A DNA stretch of 64,000 nucleotides. Origin: Dactylorhiza incarnata. Lineage: Eukaryota; Streptophyta; Magnoliopsida; Asparagales; Orchidaceae. This document shows positions 42,630-54,050 of the stretch, one piece after another (the first letter of the stretch is position 1; the number at the start of each line of letters is the position of its first letter). Location of the stretch: contig JAWHQI010000257.1 of assembly GCA_033032865.1 (NCBI GenBank), forward strand, positions 434,001 through 498,000, read 5' to 3'. The position numbers and the translations under genes are program-made. The notes beneath the pieces are model-generated. The model did not search any database and was not told where the DNA came from. It saw nothing but the letters and a program-made list of their open reading frames with translations.

Positions 42630-44599
42630 TATTGCGGATCACTCAAGGCTCCGGTAGACCGGACTAGATTGGACCGCCTTAGCCCGGGAGCGTTTGAGCG
42701 CGCAATCAGTCACAGAAAAGGGATAGCTGACAAGACAATTTTTTTAACGTGGAAAACCCGTCAACTGGGTAAAAAACTACGCGGTCGGGTCTGTGCCGGC
42801 CGAAACCTCCACTATTTGTTGGTTGTTGTACAAAGCTACTTTAAAGAACTCGAGGGCGACAAGCCGCCTCTCGTTACAATTGTTGAGAGAGAGATACTCG
42901 GAGGGTGACAAGCCACCGCTCCTGGAGCTAAGACTTTTGTCTGATGCAGAGGGGGATGCTGCGCTCTAAGCGCTCTATAGGTTTTGACTGCAGCTTGAAG
43001 ATTGGATCGATGTGCTCTGTGCGTTTTTGTCACTGTCGGTTGTCTCCTGCTGCGCGAGAGGAGTTTGGAGTGTTGTTCTTGCTGGAGGCTAAAGCGTTTG
43101 TTCTTGAGTGCGCGGAGTACTTGTTGCTGAGTACGCGGGGTTATACTTGGACGGTCTTGAGAGCGGAGCGCGCAGAGGCGCTCTTAGAGCAGTCTTCAGA
43201 GCGGAGCGCACGGAGGCGCGCTTGGAGCGGTCTTGAGAGCGGAGCGCTTGGAGTGGTCTTGAGAGCAGAGCGCACAGAGGCGCGCTTGGAGCGGTCTTGA
43301 GAGCAGAGCGCACAGAGGCGCGCTTGGAGCAGTCTTGAGAGAGGAGCGCACGGTGGCGCGCTTGGAGCGGTCTTGAAAGCGGAGCGCACGGAGACGCGCT
43401 TGGAGCGGTCTTGAGAGCGGAGCGCACAGAGGCGCGCTTGGAGCGGTCTTGAGAGCGGAGCGCACAGAGGCGCGCTTGGAGCGGTCTTGAGAGCGGAGCG
43501 CACAGAAGCGCGCTTGGAGCGATCTTGAGAGCGGAGCACACAGAGGCGCGCTTGGAGCGGTCTTGAGAGCGGAGCGCACGGAGGCGTGCTTGGAGCGGTC
43601 TTGAGAGCGGAACGCACGGAGGCGCGCTTGGAGTGGTCTTGAGAGCGGAGGGAACGGTGGCGCGCTTGGAGCGGTCCGGAAAGCGGAGCGCGCGGAGGCG
43701 CGCTTGGAGCGGTCTTGAGAGCGGAGCGCACAGAGGCGCGTTTGTGAGCGCGCAAGGAGGAGGCGCGCTTGTGAGCGCGCAAGGAGGACACGCGCTTGTG
43801 AGCGGTCTTGAGAGCGGAGCGCACGGAGGCGCGCTTGGAGTGGTCTTGAGAGCGGAGCGCACGGAGGCGCGCTTGGAGGACGCGCGCTTGTGAGCGCGCA
43901 AGGAGGACGCGCGCTTGTGAGCGCGCAAGGAGGACGCGCGCTTGTGAGCGCGGAAGGAGGAAGCGCGCTTGTGAGCGCGCAAGGAGGACGCGCGCTCGTG
44001 AGCGCGCAAGGAGGAGGCGCGCTTGTGAGCGCGCAAGGAAGAAGGAGGAGAGAGAAAATCCGTAGGAGGATTTTCCCTGTCGGAGAGAGAGAAAGTCTCG
44101 AAAGAGGGGAGAGATGGAGGAGGAGAAGATCGAAAAAAGAGAAACCTTGGGGTTCTATTTATAGTTTTTGAGGGTTTCACTTTCGTAATTAAATGGGTGG
44201 TTAGGGTAGTTATGGTGGTTATGCGGCTACCCGCACACCATAACCAATTTATGTGTTATACGCACACTTATCATGAATATAGCTACGCGCACACCAGTTT
44301 GTATAGTTTTGCGGTGATATGTATTCATATGACTGATATGGTTATGCGCACACCATAACCATATTATTTGCTATACGCAGACCGTATTGAAGGATTTTAC
44401 TATTTGCACCCCCATGTTAGAGGATTTTACTATTTACACCCACATGTTGAAGAATTTTACTATTTGCACCCCATAATGGAGGAATTTACTATTTGCACCC
44501 TCATGTTGGAGGATTTTACTATTTGCACCCCATGATGCAGAATTTTACTATTTGCACCCCCATGTTGAAGGATTTTACTATTTGCACACACATGTTGTG
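42630..44599 (-). repeat. 5' LTR, first part (before the nested insert)
   Basis: Starts TATTGCGG, one base off the left LTR's TGTTGCGG. It carries a longer 38 bp array (43,160-43,880) than the left LTR and the ~30 bp array to 44,040, then TATA box (44,156-44,163) and TTTTACTATTTGCACCC repeats. It continues at 50,206-50,296. Confidence 0.9.
44156..44163 (-). promoter_or_regulatory. LTR TATA box
   Basis: Minus-strand TATAAATAGAACCCC. In the left LTR the box is mutated (CTAGAAATAG). Confidence 0.6.
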
Positions 44600-45332
44600 T
44601 AACATCCCGATTCGAGCTAGACCCCTTGTGCGCGTTTTTGAGTCAAGCGAGCTGACTCGGGCTCGAGGTGTACTGAGGTCCAGGCTTACACCTGAGCCGT
44701 GGAAGTGCACTCGACGAACGCGGCGAATACCATTTCTATTCCTTGTCTCGATGTTTGCTGTATCGGGATCCGAGCTGTCCGGAGAGTATAATTTGAGCAA
44801 TAAAACTCGAATGAGGCGTGCCGCCTTGAAGGAATTATAGTGCGTACGTTAGCTCAAATGGCACGGTCTGCGAATAACATATTTGTCCAAAAGGGGATAT
44901 GTAGCAGACGGTCTCGGTATTCACCCCAGTCAGTTTTGTTAGGCTCGTGAAGCCTATACGAGTTCAACAAAACTGTCCGCGCTCGATTCTGATGAGAATC
45001 GGCGAATTTATTAATGTGGTCTGCGAATATCATATTTATCCAAAATGGTGAAATGGACCAAACAATCTCGCAATTGACCCTAATCAGTCTTGTTAGACTC
45101 GTCACATTAGTACGAGTTCAACGGATTTAGTTGTTTGTGATTCTGGCGTCGTTTGAAGGGTTGTTGACATTTACGTAAATTAGGCCGTGAACGCTCCGGA
45201 GAGCGTAAAATGAGCAGACGAACTCGGATTTGATCGTGGTCTGTTCCGATAGATGCGTATCGGCGAGACGGTCGTAACGAGCCCGTCTGGGATAAATTCC
45301 GAGCATTCTAGAGCGTTGCGCGAGCGTTTAAT

Positions 45333-45405
45333 TGCATTAATAATAATAATAATAATAGTATTATTATTATTAATATATAATATATATATTATATATATAC
45401 ACATT
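45333..45405. repeat. TAA/TA microsatellite
   Basis: (TAA)n followed by TATATAATATATATATT within the solo LTR. Confidence 0.9.
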
Positions 45406-45569
45406 ATAAACTTAGGTTAGAAAGCCACTTACCCGATCTCCTCCTCCCCAGCTCCTTGACGGCGGAAAACCAGAGCCAGTCCGATCTCCAATCTCTAGGG
45501 CCGGCGACCTCCTCCTCCGGCGCACCTTCTCCGCACAACAAGCCCGTGACCAACCTATATCCGGCGAGC

Positions 45570-45576
45570 TATAAAG
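45570..45576 (+). promoter_or_regulatory. Solo LTR TATA box candidate
   Basis: GAGCTATAAAGCATCC corresponds to GCTATAAAAGCC on the sense strand of the outer element's LTR (22,651-22,657). Confidence 0.5.
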
Positions 45577-48500
45577 CATCCATGGCCGAAACTCCTCCCT
45601 CCATCTCGAGCCATCTCTCATCCGCCATGGCCGACCACCACCAAATCCCCGACCAAGCTTCCTCCGTTCGCCCCTGCTCTCCTCCTTGCGGCTCGGGCAA
45701 GCTCCTCACGGCGAGCAACTCCGGCAACTCCCCCTCCCGTGAGCCTCCTCCTCCAGCCACTCCCAGATCTCTCTATCTCTCTACCTCCCAGATCCAGATC
45801 TCTCTATCTCTCTACCTCCTAGATCCACTCTCTCTCTATCTCACTTACTACAGCAAAACCAGTCCGACCTCTTCTCTAAGCAGCCCACTTCAAGATCTTT
45901 CTTAAGGCCTTGATTTGTTCTTGAAGGTTGGAATCGATGCTTTGGAGAAGATTATTGAGGATTTGGGACTAGTGAACTCGATTCTCAGGCGGGATCGGGG
46001 CTTGGTTGTTTGCGACCTACGCAGTAAGTTTCATGTTCTACTTCTTTACTTAATCTAAGTTTTCTTGCTCTTAATCGAGTTAGGGTAAGCCCTCAATGGT
46101 CGGCCATCGGTTTGGGTTTCCTCGCTTTTATGGTAAGCCGGCTGTTTTGGGGCTTTGATGTTGTTTAATTGTTGGGTAACCTATCCTAAATCTTGTAGTG
46201 AGTATGTGCGTGTGGTGCGGTGCTGTGTTGTGTTCGGTTTCAGTTAAGGGAGGTGCTTTGTATCCTTCTATGTCCCTATTCTAAAGTGCTTAGTGGTTGT
46301 GCATGTGCACTTATGTTGTGTACGTGTTGTGTCTCTATCCTAGATTTCTGCAGTGACTGTGTTGGGGATGTTTTATTGTGTGCAACAACTGTGTTGAGAT
46401 GGGTAGCCCTTGTGAAGGATGTGCACAAGTGGTTGTTTGCGACCTAACGTGTGCAATGAATATGTGTACATGTATGTGTGTTGTGTTGTGTCACCAATGC
46501 TTAACAAAGAAGTGTTTAGGCGCATGGGTGAGTGAGTGCATTGATGGAATACTTGTCCTTGGTCCTATCTTACATGGGGGATTCCTATTCCTATTCCTAT
46601 TTGCTGTCATTTATACTCCTATACCAGGGAAGAAATTTTATATGGTAGTCCCGTTGGCCGTCTGCAATCAGTTTCTCTTTATGAATCAAAGGATGGGGGT
46701 CTTTGGGAAAATTATTAATTTGTTGACTTTTCATGTTGACTGCTGTTTCCTTTCTTTTTAGTTGGGTAATGTTGACTGATTACATGTTGGATATTTTTGT
46801 AGATCAGGACCATTTAATCAGTCTTGGCCAACTGCCGCCATGCGGAGGAGGAGACCACCGCGAACGTCGGCCGGAAATCAGGTGACTTCCTCCCCTCTCC
46901 CTTGGTGCTAGATCTTTAGATCACATATGAGAGATGTTGGGCCAAGAGGACCCAAGCTTGTGAGTTATGGTGTTTCCATAGGAGAAGACCACGCTAGAAC
47001 TTCCGTTCTAGGGCGACGATCGCCATGAGATTTGCTTCAATCAACCCCTCTCTTCAATACGAAGAGAGAGGACTTGATCTCGTGAAGATTGGTGGTCTTT
47101 TGAGGGAGTATTTGAGGAAATAGCGCTGTTCATTTTACCCCCTTGCTGGAGGAAGAAGATGAACATATGTCATTAGATTTACTTTAAGATACGTGCAGAA
47201 ATTATATCTGCAGACCGATGCAGAAATCTGTTTTCTGCGCGCAGCTGTGTTCAAGTCCAGTTTTGGGCATGATACAGTGGGATTCAGGTTTCGGGCTCAA
47301 CATGAAAGTTGTAGATCTCGGAAAATCCTTCGAGTTGAGTGGTTGTGCATAGTTTGGGGAGCCCTGTAGCTCCCTAGATAACCCTTGAAAGCTGACTGTG
47401 TAATTAAGGTTTGTTAGTTTGCTGTCATGTAGTACACAACCAGCTTGTTGAGCTTGTTTGAGGATGAAACACTTGGAATTGGACCTTCGGTTCAACATAA
47501 AAAATTGTAGCCCTTATTGTTAACTTTCCAGAATGGGGTGACACGTAAATCTTAGTGTAGTGAAACTCTCAGAATTTCAGTTTTAGTATTCTGTGTCATG
47601 GTATCCTAAGTCTCGATGAATTTTGGAATAACTTCGTTGATACTTGTTGTTGTTCAAAGCAAAATTGTAGAGATGATGTTGATGATGATGTGCATATCGC
47701 TGTAGAATTTCATGATTTTTAGATGAATATTTATTGTCATTTTGTGAATAATAAATTGTGATCGTAACAAAGCAGCGAGTCTATGCTAGAGGCTTCAGCG
47801 AGATCGGAATTGAAATGGATCCTTGTTTATATATATTTTGGTGATTTACCTTGTTTGTTTATCGGAAGATGTTTGGAATTGGTAGATAAATGTTGATGAC
47901 AATGTGGACATCCCTCTTAAATTTCATAATTTACGGATATAAACTTGTTGTGATTTGTCTATATTAGGTTATAAAATTATTGTGCCGTAAATAGCTATCA
48001 AGATTATTCCGAATGAGCTGGGATATGGTGTAAACACTTAAGACGCTAACCCTGACGTGTGGAAGAAATTTTAGAAGTCTTGGGTTTAATATAGCCATTT
48101 GATTGATCACTTGCTTGATGACGCTCTAGGACAATAAATGTGTGCATGAAACTTTAGGCAAGTTGTGATTTGAATGGTGTTCCAAATTACATTATATGTA
48201 AAGGTTATTATTATGATTTTAGTATAACATTGGAGGTGATTGACCTAAATATTGGGGAAAATTATGTAATGAACGATTGATGGCGTGGTATGAATTAACA
48301 TTTAAATATATATGTTGAATCTAACAGGGTTGGATGAGAAACAGCCCTTGAGTAAAAGCCGAGCTTAGTCTTATAATATCATGATAGTCTTCTGGTAATA
48401 ATCTTGAGTCAATTGAATGAATATTTGAAGTACCTCCCCTTATGTGGTTCATATAACTCTTGGTATGCGAATAGTAAAATGGTAGAATGGAGATTATTTG

Positions 48501-50358
48501 TAGTCCATTAGGTGGGAATGGGAGGTAGTTGGTGTACCTGATTTGGACGAAGAGGTTGAGGTCACCAAAAAGGAGTTTAGGTGATGGGCGTGCTTGGTGA
48601 GCTATGGGTAAGGCTGTGCTCGGGATTGACGAAAGATCGTCTTTCCCCTTAGAGGGTCATAAAACACTGAGGTTTAATTCAAGTGAGATGATAAGAGGGT
48701 AATCTTATGGGTGGATACCAATAATACTATGTGTCTTGAGAAAGGGAACTTTGGGGTGTCACCCCATTGTAGTTCCTAGTACCGTAGCGAGCCCCTTACA
48801 GGGTAACCCTCGGGAAGTCCAAGATTAACCCTAAATTGCAATAACATTTATAGTAGGCAAGGGTAGCCATAGTAGGGTAAGATTGGATTTATGTATCTCC
48901 TCCCAGTTGCGGGAGTGGCAGGATTATGGTGCCCGGTTAGACGAGCGGGAACCTCGAGGGGATGATTATCCCGGTAACATTCTCAGAAATGTGGCAGGTC
49001 TTCGGTACTAGGCAGGTCGTCACTCCGACCGCTGTACGTTGACTTAGCGGGTGTGTAGGGGTCTAAGGGGCCAGCTTGGCTGCGTGTCGGGACGACAGTT
49101 CCCCGATGACACCTCTGACTTGGCTCACAGTCTGGTGGACTCCAGCAAAGAGTACGCAGAGCTCCGCGGTTGTTTAGCGTCGAGGCGTACGTGCGGTCTA
49201 GGCCTGGTAGAGTGTATACCCGCCTAGGAGTGGACAACCCGGTCCGCTACCACCGTGTGTCACAGCGGTTGGTACCCGAGAGGTTGGCTTCCTTTCAAAC
49301 AGAGGGAACTACAAAGGTCTATGCGCATAGAGTCGTGTGTGTGAGTTTCATTGCATAAAACATTCATGGCATAACATAGCATACGCACTTGCGGATCCTC
49401 ATCATATAAATTAGTATGGGCTCTTTTATATGATAAGTTATAATTCCTGGAAATCCTAACTTATAAGTTTGTATGGGCATTCATATAAGTTAGGGTACGA
49501 GATTGATTATTTGTCGCTACTGTTCTTACTGCATTGCTTTACCTGCTTTACATACTGTTTATTTACTACTGTACACATTTATTATACTCCTGCTTATACA
49601 TGATTAGATTAGCCCCTTTTACACTTGTGTAGCTTAGAATTTGTGTATACACTAGTTTACTTTCCCCGTCACCTGCTTTGTATATTACTGTTATATTGCA
49701 GCTTTTCTTCCTTTCCTTTCGCCCGGTGCCTTGGAGTCGCCGGGGGAGCGGATGGGAAGCCACTTAGTCTTTATGACTAACGGTTGCTACGTCCCTCTTT
49801 TTAGGAGCACAATCAGTGGTATAGCAGCGTTCAACACCGGAGGCCAGCCAGGTCAGGTGTGCAGGGCTGGGGTTTATGGTACCTTAGCTGCCGTCAGTGG
49901 CAGAGGCGGGTGAGTGTTTTGAGAGGTAGCCCTTGGGGCATTTAGCTGGTTACTCTGATGATTTGCAGGAGCTTGTGTAGCTTTCTGCTTTTCTCTGTAC
50001 TGTTCTGGACTTTATTACTTATTGTGAACCTATGACTTTAATACTTTCTATTATTGATGGGTTGGCGCTGTTCAGTTGGTTTAGCCGGCAGGATAGGCGT
50101 CTTGTGGTGCAGGTTAGCTCGTGTGCTGACGCTACCGCAAGGCGGCTGTCCTGGGCATAAGGTTCCCCTCGGTCGTGTTTTGTGTTCCGGGAGGGGGATC
50201 TTACATGTTGGGTGGTTACGAGGCTAGTGGGGTTTATTTGGATAACCGCACACCCATGAATGAGGTGCGGTTAGCGCCTTCAAGGAAACCCTATCAACTA
50301 CTTCATTTGGAAAGTCTGCGGGAGGCCGGGCGGGAGCAACTGGAGGTGGGGTTGGAGA

Positions 50359-50359
<1 letters not shown>

Positions 50360-50389
<30 letters not shown>
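50360..50389 (+). repeat. G30 homopolymer
   Basis: Uninterrupted run of about 30 G inside MITE 1. Its length may be misassembled, but a long G run is present. Confidence 0.8.
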
Positions 50390-50391
<2 letters not shown>

Positions 50392-50514
50392 TGATGGATT
50401 TTGCGAAGGTTTGTGGGAGCAAACGCCGCCGTCCACACGGGAGTTTGTTTTTCCGCCTTGCGGCTGCGGTTGCTCCCGCGCCGACAGGAAAACGCCCTAC
50501 CAAATGAAGCCTAA

Positions 50515-50728
50515 GGCTCTATTTGACGTCGCGGTGGAGGTCACGAACACGATAGTTATGAACCATTGTTCGTGAACATCCGACCTCACCTAAGGTACTT
50601 CATTCACTTTTATGTTCAAAACATGTTTTCTTTTTTGATGATGGTCATAACCGTTGTTATGCCAAACATATATTCTATGGCGGTGTCGTTTTTTCACCAG
50701 AGCAAAAAACACCGCGCCAAACGGAGCC
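50515..50728. mobile_element. MITE 2 of the array (214 bp)
   Basis: Ends GGCTCTATTTGACG and CGCCAAACGGAGCC, with TAA on the left (50,512-50,514) and TTA on the right (50,729-50,731). The interior closely matches MITE 3 (TTATGTTCAAAAC, GCCAAACATATATTCTATG). Confidence 0.88.
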
Positions 50729-50731
50729 TTA

Positions 50732-50956
50732 GGCTCCCTTTGGCACGGTGGTGGTGGTTGTGAATGCGGTGGTTATGAACTATTGTTCGTGAATGCCCGA
50801 CCTGATGACCTAAGGAACTTCATCCACTTTTATGTTCAAAACTAGTTCTGTTTTCTTCGTGGCGGTCATAATCGTTGACATGCCAAACATATATTCTATG
50901 ATGACTGCGTTTTTGTCCAAACTCATCGGAGCAAAAACGCTGCGCCAAACGGAGCC
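50732..50956. mobile_element. MITE 3 of the array (225 bp)
   Basis: Ends GGCTCCCTTTGGCAC and CGCCAAACGGAGCC, between TTA (50,729-50,731) and TAA (50,957-50,959). Same family and orientation as MITE 2, which it touches through a single shared 3 bp site. Confidence 0.9.
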
Positions 50957-50959
50957 TAA

Positions 50960-51319
50960 ATCTCTCCAACAAGAATAATATACAACTAATTCCTTGAAGC
51001 AAAATAAACCATAATTTCGATCAAATTCCAACTTCGACTAGAATTCAAGCCAAACACAAGAAGAATAAGTAGAGGAATGCATCAACCTTATTCTTGTTAA
51101 TTACTCCTGTGGTTTGGTAAATTGTTCTAATTATCTCTTCCATGTTTAATGAAATATTTTTAGTCAATTGAATATTCATAACAATATTTATTGTTTAGAT
51201 ATTTTTGTTATCTTAATACATTTTTTTCATTAAAAATATAGAAATAACATCTGAATGACTTTGACAAAGAGGTGGAAATGTATATATAGCTCTTGCCATG
51301 TAACATTTGAAATAGCACA
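50960..51319. other. AT-rich spacer
   Basis: Nothing recognised. Confidence 0.3.
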
Positions 51320-52370
51320 TGTTGAAACCGACAACTCGGTCTCTGTGGAGTTCGGGGCCCTCAGCGAGGCTGAGGGGCGACCAACCCTTACTCCTCCCAA
51401 GGGAGAGCTCTAGGTTGAAGGTGTTGGAACTGAGAACTGGACCAAGGGCTTAGTGGGGAGGTCCCGCCACATACCCGGAAGTCCCCTTGGAACTTCCCCT
51501 CCCAAGCCACTACTAAGCTTGGGCACCACTGGAGCCCCTCCTCACCCCCTAGAGAGACTTGGGGGGAGAGAGAGAGAAGGAGAGAGCTAGCCTAGAATGA
51601 GAGGTCCTTCCAAATGGTGCCCCCTTGGTCTTATTTATAGGATTTTTGAAGTTGGGCTGCAAATAGCCAAAAACTGGTCTGCCAGATTACCAAAATACCC
51701 CTGAATTGGGCTGCGGATAGCCGAATCCCGCTGTTCTGAAACGCTAAATGCAGACCACTGGACTGCGAATAGCCAAACTGGACTGCGAATAGTAAACTGG
51801 ACGAGGGGGCCTCCCCTGGGCGAGAGGGGGGGCGAACCGCCCCTCCCCCTCTCTTCTCCTACCTGCTGGGCGAGAGAGGGAGGGGCGAGACCCCCCTCCC
51901 CCCTCTCCGCCCCTTCCTGCTGGGCGAGAGAGGGAGGGGCGAGACCCCCCTCCCCCCTCTCCGCTCCTACCTGTTGGGCGAGAGAGGGAGGGGCGAGACC
52001 CCCCTCCCCCCTCTCCGCCCCTTCCTGCTGGGCGAGAGAGGGAGGGGCGAGACCCCCCTCCCCCCTCTCTGCTCCTACCTGCTGGGCGAGAGAGGGAGGG
52101 GCGAGACCCCCCTCCCCCCTCTCCGCCCCTTCCTGCTGGGCGAGAGAGGGAGGGGCGAGACCCCCCTCCCCCCCCTCCGCCCCTACCGCTCCTCCCTAGG
52201 GAGGTCTCGCAAGGGTGCGATTAGACACCCCTCCTGGTGATATCCTGCTCCCTTATCGGGCATGGGGGCGAGAGGATTTCGCCCTCTACCTCTCTTTCTG
52301 CGTGGTTCGATGCTACCGAACTGCCTCCCCGTGATCCTTGGGAGTACTCGGCGAATATCAGGGTTGTACA
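51320..52370 (-). mobile_element. Tat-type solo LTR (1051 bp), relative of the 5149-17,461 element
   Basis: Plus-strand ends TGTTGAAACC and GGGTTGTACA are the reverse of the Tat LTR ends. Interior matches in reverse include GGAGGTCCCGCCACA, ACCCGGAAG and CTTCCCCTCCCAA. Flanks GCACA (51,315-51,319) and GCACC (52,371-52,375) are a TSD with one mismatch. TATAAATA lies on the minus strand near 51,633-51,640. It is longer than the 748 bp LTR because of a 54 bp tandem array. Confidence 0.87.
51864..52190 (-). repeat. Tandem array, ~6 copies of a 54 bp unit
   Basis: TGCTGGGCGAGAGAGGGAGG recurs at 51,864, 51,918, 51,972 and every 54 bp after, each followed by GGCGAGACCCCCCTCCCCCC. It sits in the U3 part of the solo LTR. 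54 is a multiple of three, so a repetitive ORF results. Confidence 0.95.
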
Positions 52371-52596
52371 GCACCATTTGCAGATAGAGTACATATAGCC
52401 CTGGGGCCCATGTGTGAGAAAGATATATATATTTTGGCTGCCACATCCTAAATTAAATTTAAAAAAAAACAAATTAAAATACATTTGAAGAAATAAAACA
52501 ATGGATGAAATAAAATAAAAACGATCTAGGCGGAAATAAATCACCTCCTCAACTACGATAGACACAACATGAGGATTGAACCTTCTTTCAGGTAAT
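52371..52596. other. AT-rich spacer
   Basis: Nothing recognised. Confidence 0.3.
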
Positions 52597-52599
52597 TGA

Positions 52600-52783
52600 G
52601 GGTTTGTTTGTTTGAGTGTTTTTGCTTTATCTCCGATTCAACATTTTTTTAAAATCGTTTGGTAAACTCTTATTCTCATTGTCACCGCTCAAAAACTCAA
52701 TTTTGGGTTTCAGCCAACTCCCTCCATCTCTCACAACTCTCATTCTCACCATTCCCACTCCTACCGCCCAAACAAACATACCC
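52600..52783. mobile_element. MITE (184 bp)
   Basis: Inverted ends GGGTTTGTTTGTTTG and CAAACAAACATACCC, flanked by TGA at 52,597-52,599 and 52,784-52,786. PIF/Harbinger-like by end sequence and 3 bp duplication. Confidence 0.75.
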
Positions 52784-52786
52784 TGA

Positions 52787-53500
52787 AATAACTCGCCCAA
52801 TCAAAAACATATGAAAAATAGATCAGATGAGATATATTTCACATGTATTTTTTTCTAATAAACAATATGTGCAACCTAATAACTTCAAAATATGCACATA
52901 GTTTTTAAGATCACAACTAATCAAACCTTGAAAACCATATTTAATTAGTCCAACTAAATCTTAATACAATATTTGAGAAGCAAATAACCGAGATTATCGA
53001 GGTAAATAAATTATCACCGATTAATTATTCACTATTTGCTATCGTTGCAAGATTCAAGAACTCGCTTCTGTGAATGCTCGTTGGATGGATCATCATAAGC
53101 GTAAGAACACGCCCGTTGGCACTCCGAGTTGAACAGATGCAAGTGCGTCGCCATCTTGCTGATGAGAAATTTCGAAGCACTGAAAACGGTACAATGGAAC
53201 AAGCGTGTTCTAATGAAAGTGTTCTAAGAACACGCATGTTGGCACTCCGAGTTGAACAGATGCAAGTACACAATATACAATTGTAATATTAATGAAAGTG
53301 CGAATCGATCTACAAAAAAGTTTTGTAAACTCTAATTCAGGAGAACTATAAGAAGAAGTTTGAATGATTGTCAATAAAAATCATAATTTGAGAAAAATAA
53401 TTTTAAGAAATATCTCATTTACAATTTCGTAACAATTCATCGCGACATAATAAAATCTTCGTACATAATTATGATCAATCAAAGTGATGAATTATTATAA
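52787..53500. other. Unassigned sequence with a direct repeat
   Basis: A ~37 bp segment with GTTGGCACTCCGAGTTGAAC and AGATGCAAGT occurs at about 53,102-53,140 and again at 53,228-53,268. It may be the decayed 3' part of Harbinger element B. No protein motif read. Confidence 0.35.
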
Positions 53501-53551
53501 TAATCACATAATTAAATAATAATTACATCACCCGTGGCAAAATGAGACTAC

Positions 53552-54050
53552 TCAAACATGATTTGCAATAAAAATATTGCAAGAGATATCATCAGTCTCA
53601 GTTGAATGTTGAAAACGCTCGCATGCTTTTCTGATGGACATGTTATGTGATAAAATGTAAAATGTTATCGCAAGGATCTCTTTAGTTGTGGTCCTTCGTG
53701 AACCTTGCAATACATAATTTTGTTCTAGTGATTGTAACAGATCCAAAAAAATTGTTGCGCCATTCTGAAAATGTTATGAAATCTAACTGGATGACCACGT
53801 AGTAATTCCCTCACCCATTTTTTCACCAGTTTGCTTGGATTAATTTCATGCACAGTGTGTGAGAATTGAAGAAACAGTTGTGTTTCAATAATGAAAATAT
53901 TGTTGATGTTAGAACATAATTGTAGCCAACTACACGACGCGCACCTTCTAACAATCATGTACTCATTATTAGAATAATCTGAGTCATGACTAGACATTTT
54001 TTGATAACTACAGTTAACTAGTATCATGATAGAATCACATAAAAATAACA
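53552..54050 (-). pseudogene. Harbinger transposase, N-terminal part only
   Basis: Minus strand: LVKKWVRELLRGHPVRFHNI and FRMAQQFF, then after a frameshift in a T-run near 53,740 LEQNYVLQGSRRTTTKEILA, ITFYILSHNMS and ERFQHSTET. This is the N-terminal part of plant Harbinger (DDE_Tnp_4) transposases, including the helix-rich DNA-binding segment. No DDE catalytic domain follows. Confidence 0.8.

Larger units (their letters stand above)
44600..50205 (+). mobile_element. Tekay-type solo LTR, 5.6 kb, nested in the 5' LTR
   Basis: Starts TGTAACATCCCG, ends GGGGGATCTTACA, flanked by TGTTG at 44,595-44,599 and 50,206-50,210 (perfect TSD). It is homologous in reverse to the LTRs at 1-3127 and 18,880-23,419. 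The sister LTR at 39,541 shows the matching empty site. TATA candidate TATAAAG at 45,570. It includes an AT microsatellite at 45,333-45,405. Contents are non-coding; ORFs at 45,456-45,905, 46,220-46,761 and 49,170-49,913 are chance frames. No internal domain, so LTR-LTR recombination removed it. Confidence 0.9.
37891..50296 (-). mobile_element. Non-autonomous Tat-like LTR retrotransposon with a nested solo LTR
   Basis: 3' LTR 37,891-39,635; interior 39,636-42,629; 5' LTR 42,630-50,296, interrupted at 44,600-50,205. Flanks GCTAC (37,886-37,890) and ACTAC (50,297-50,301) are a TSD with one mismatch. Orientation is set by the PBS next to the right LTR, the PPT next to the left LTR and minus-strand TATA boxes. 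The interior has no gag or pol, only an antisense ORF and a 25 bp tandem array. It must have been mobilised by a full-length relative. Confidence 0.9.
37885..50511. mobile_element. MITE 1 of a three-MITE array, split by an LTR retrotransposon
   Basis: The left end is only 37,885-37,890 (GGCTAC) and the rest is 50,302-50,511 (TTCATTTGG to CCAAATGAAGCC), with TAA at 37,882-37,884 and 50,512-50,514. Removing the LTR element and one TSD copy gives a ~216 bp MITE with ends GGCTACTTCATTTGG and CCAAATGAAGCC. The right part includes a 30-base G run (50,360-50,389). Confidence 0.75.

Noticed and set aside
45456..45905. 149-codon Ser/Pro-rich ORF
   Set aside because: It lies in the transcribed leader region of a Tekay-type solo LTR; no domain, and the sister LTRs do not preserve it.
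51974..52240. 88-codon ORF of GERGRGETPLPPL repeats
   Set aside because: Pure product of the 54 bp minisatellite in a solo LTR.
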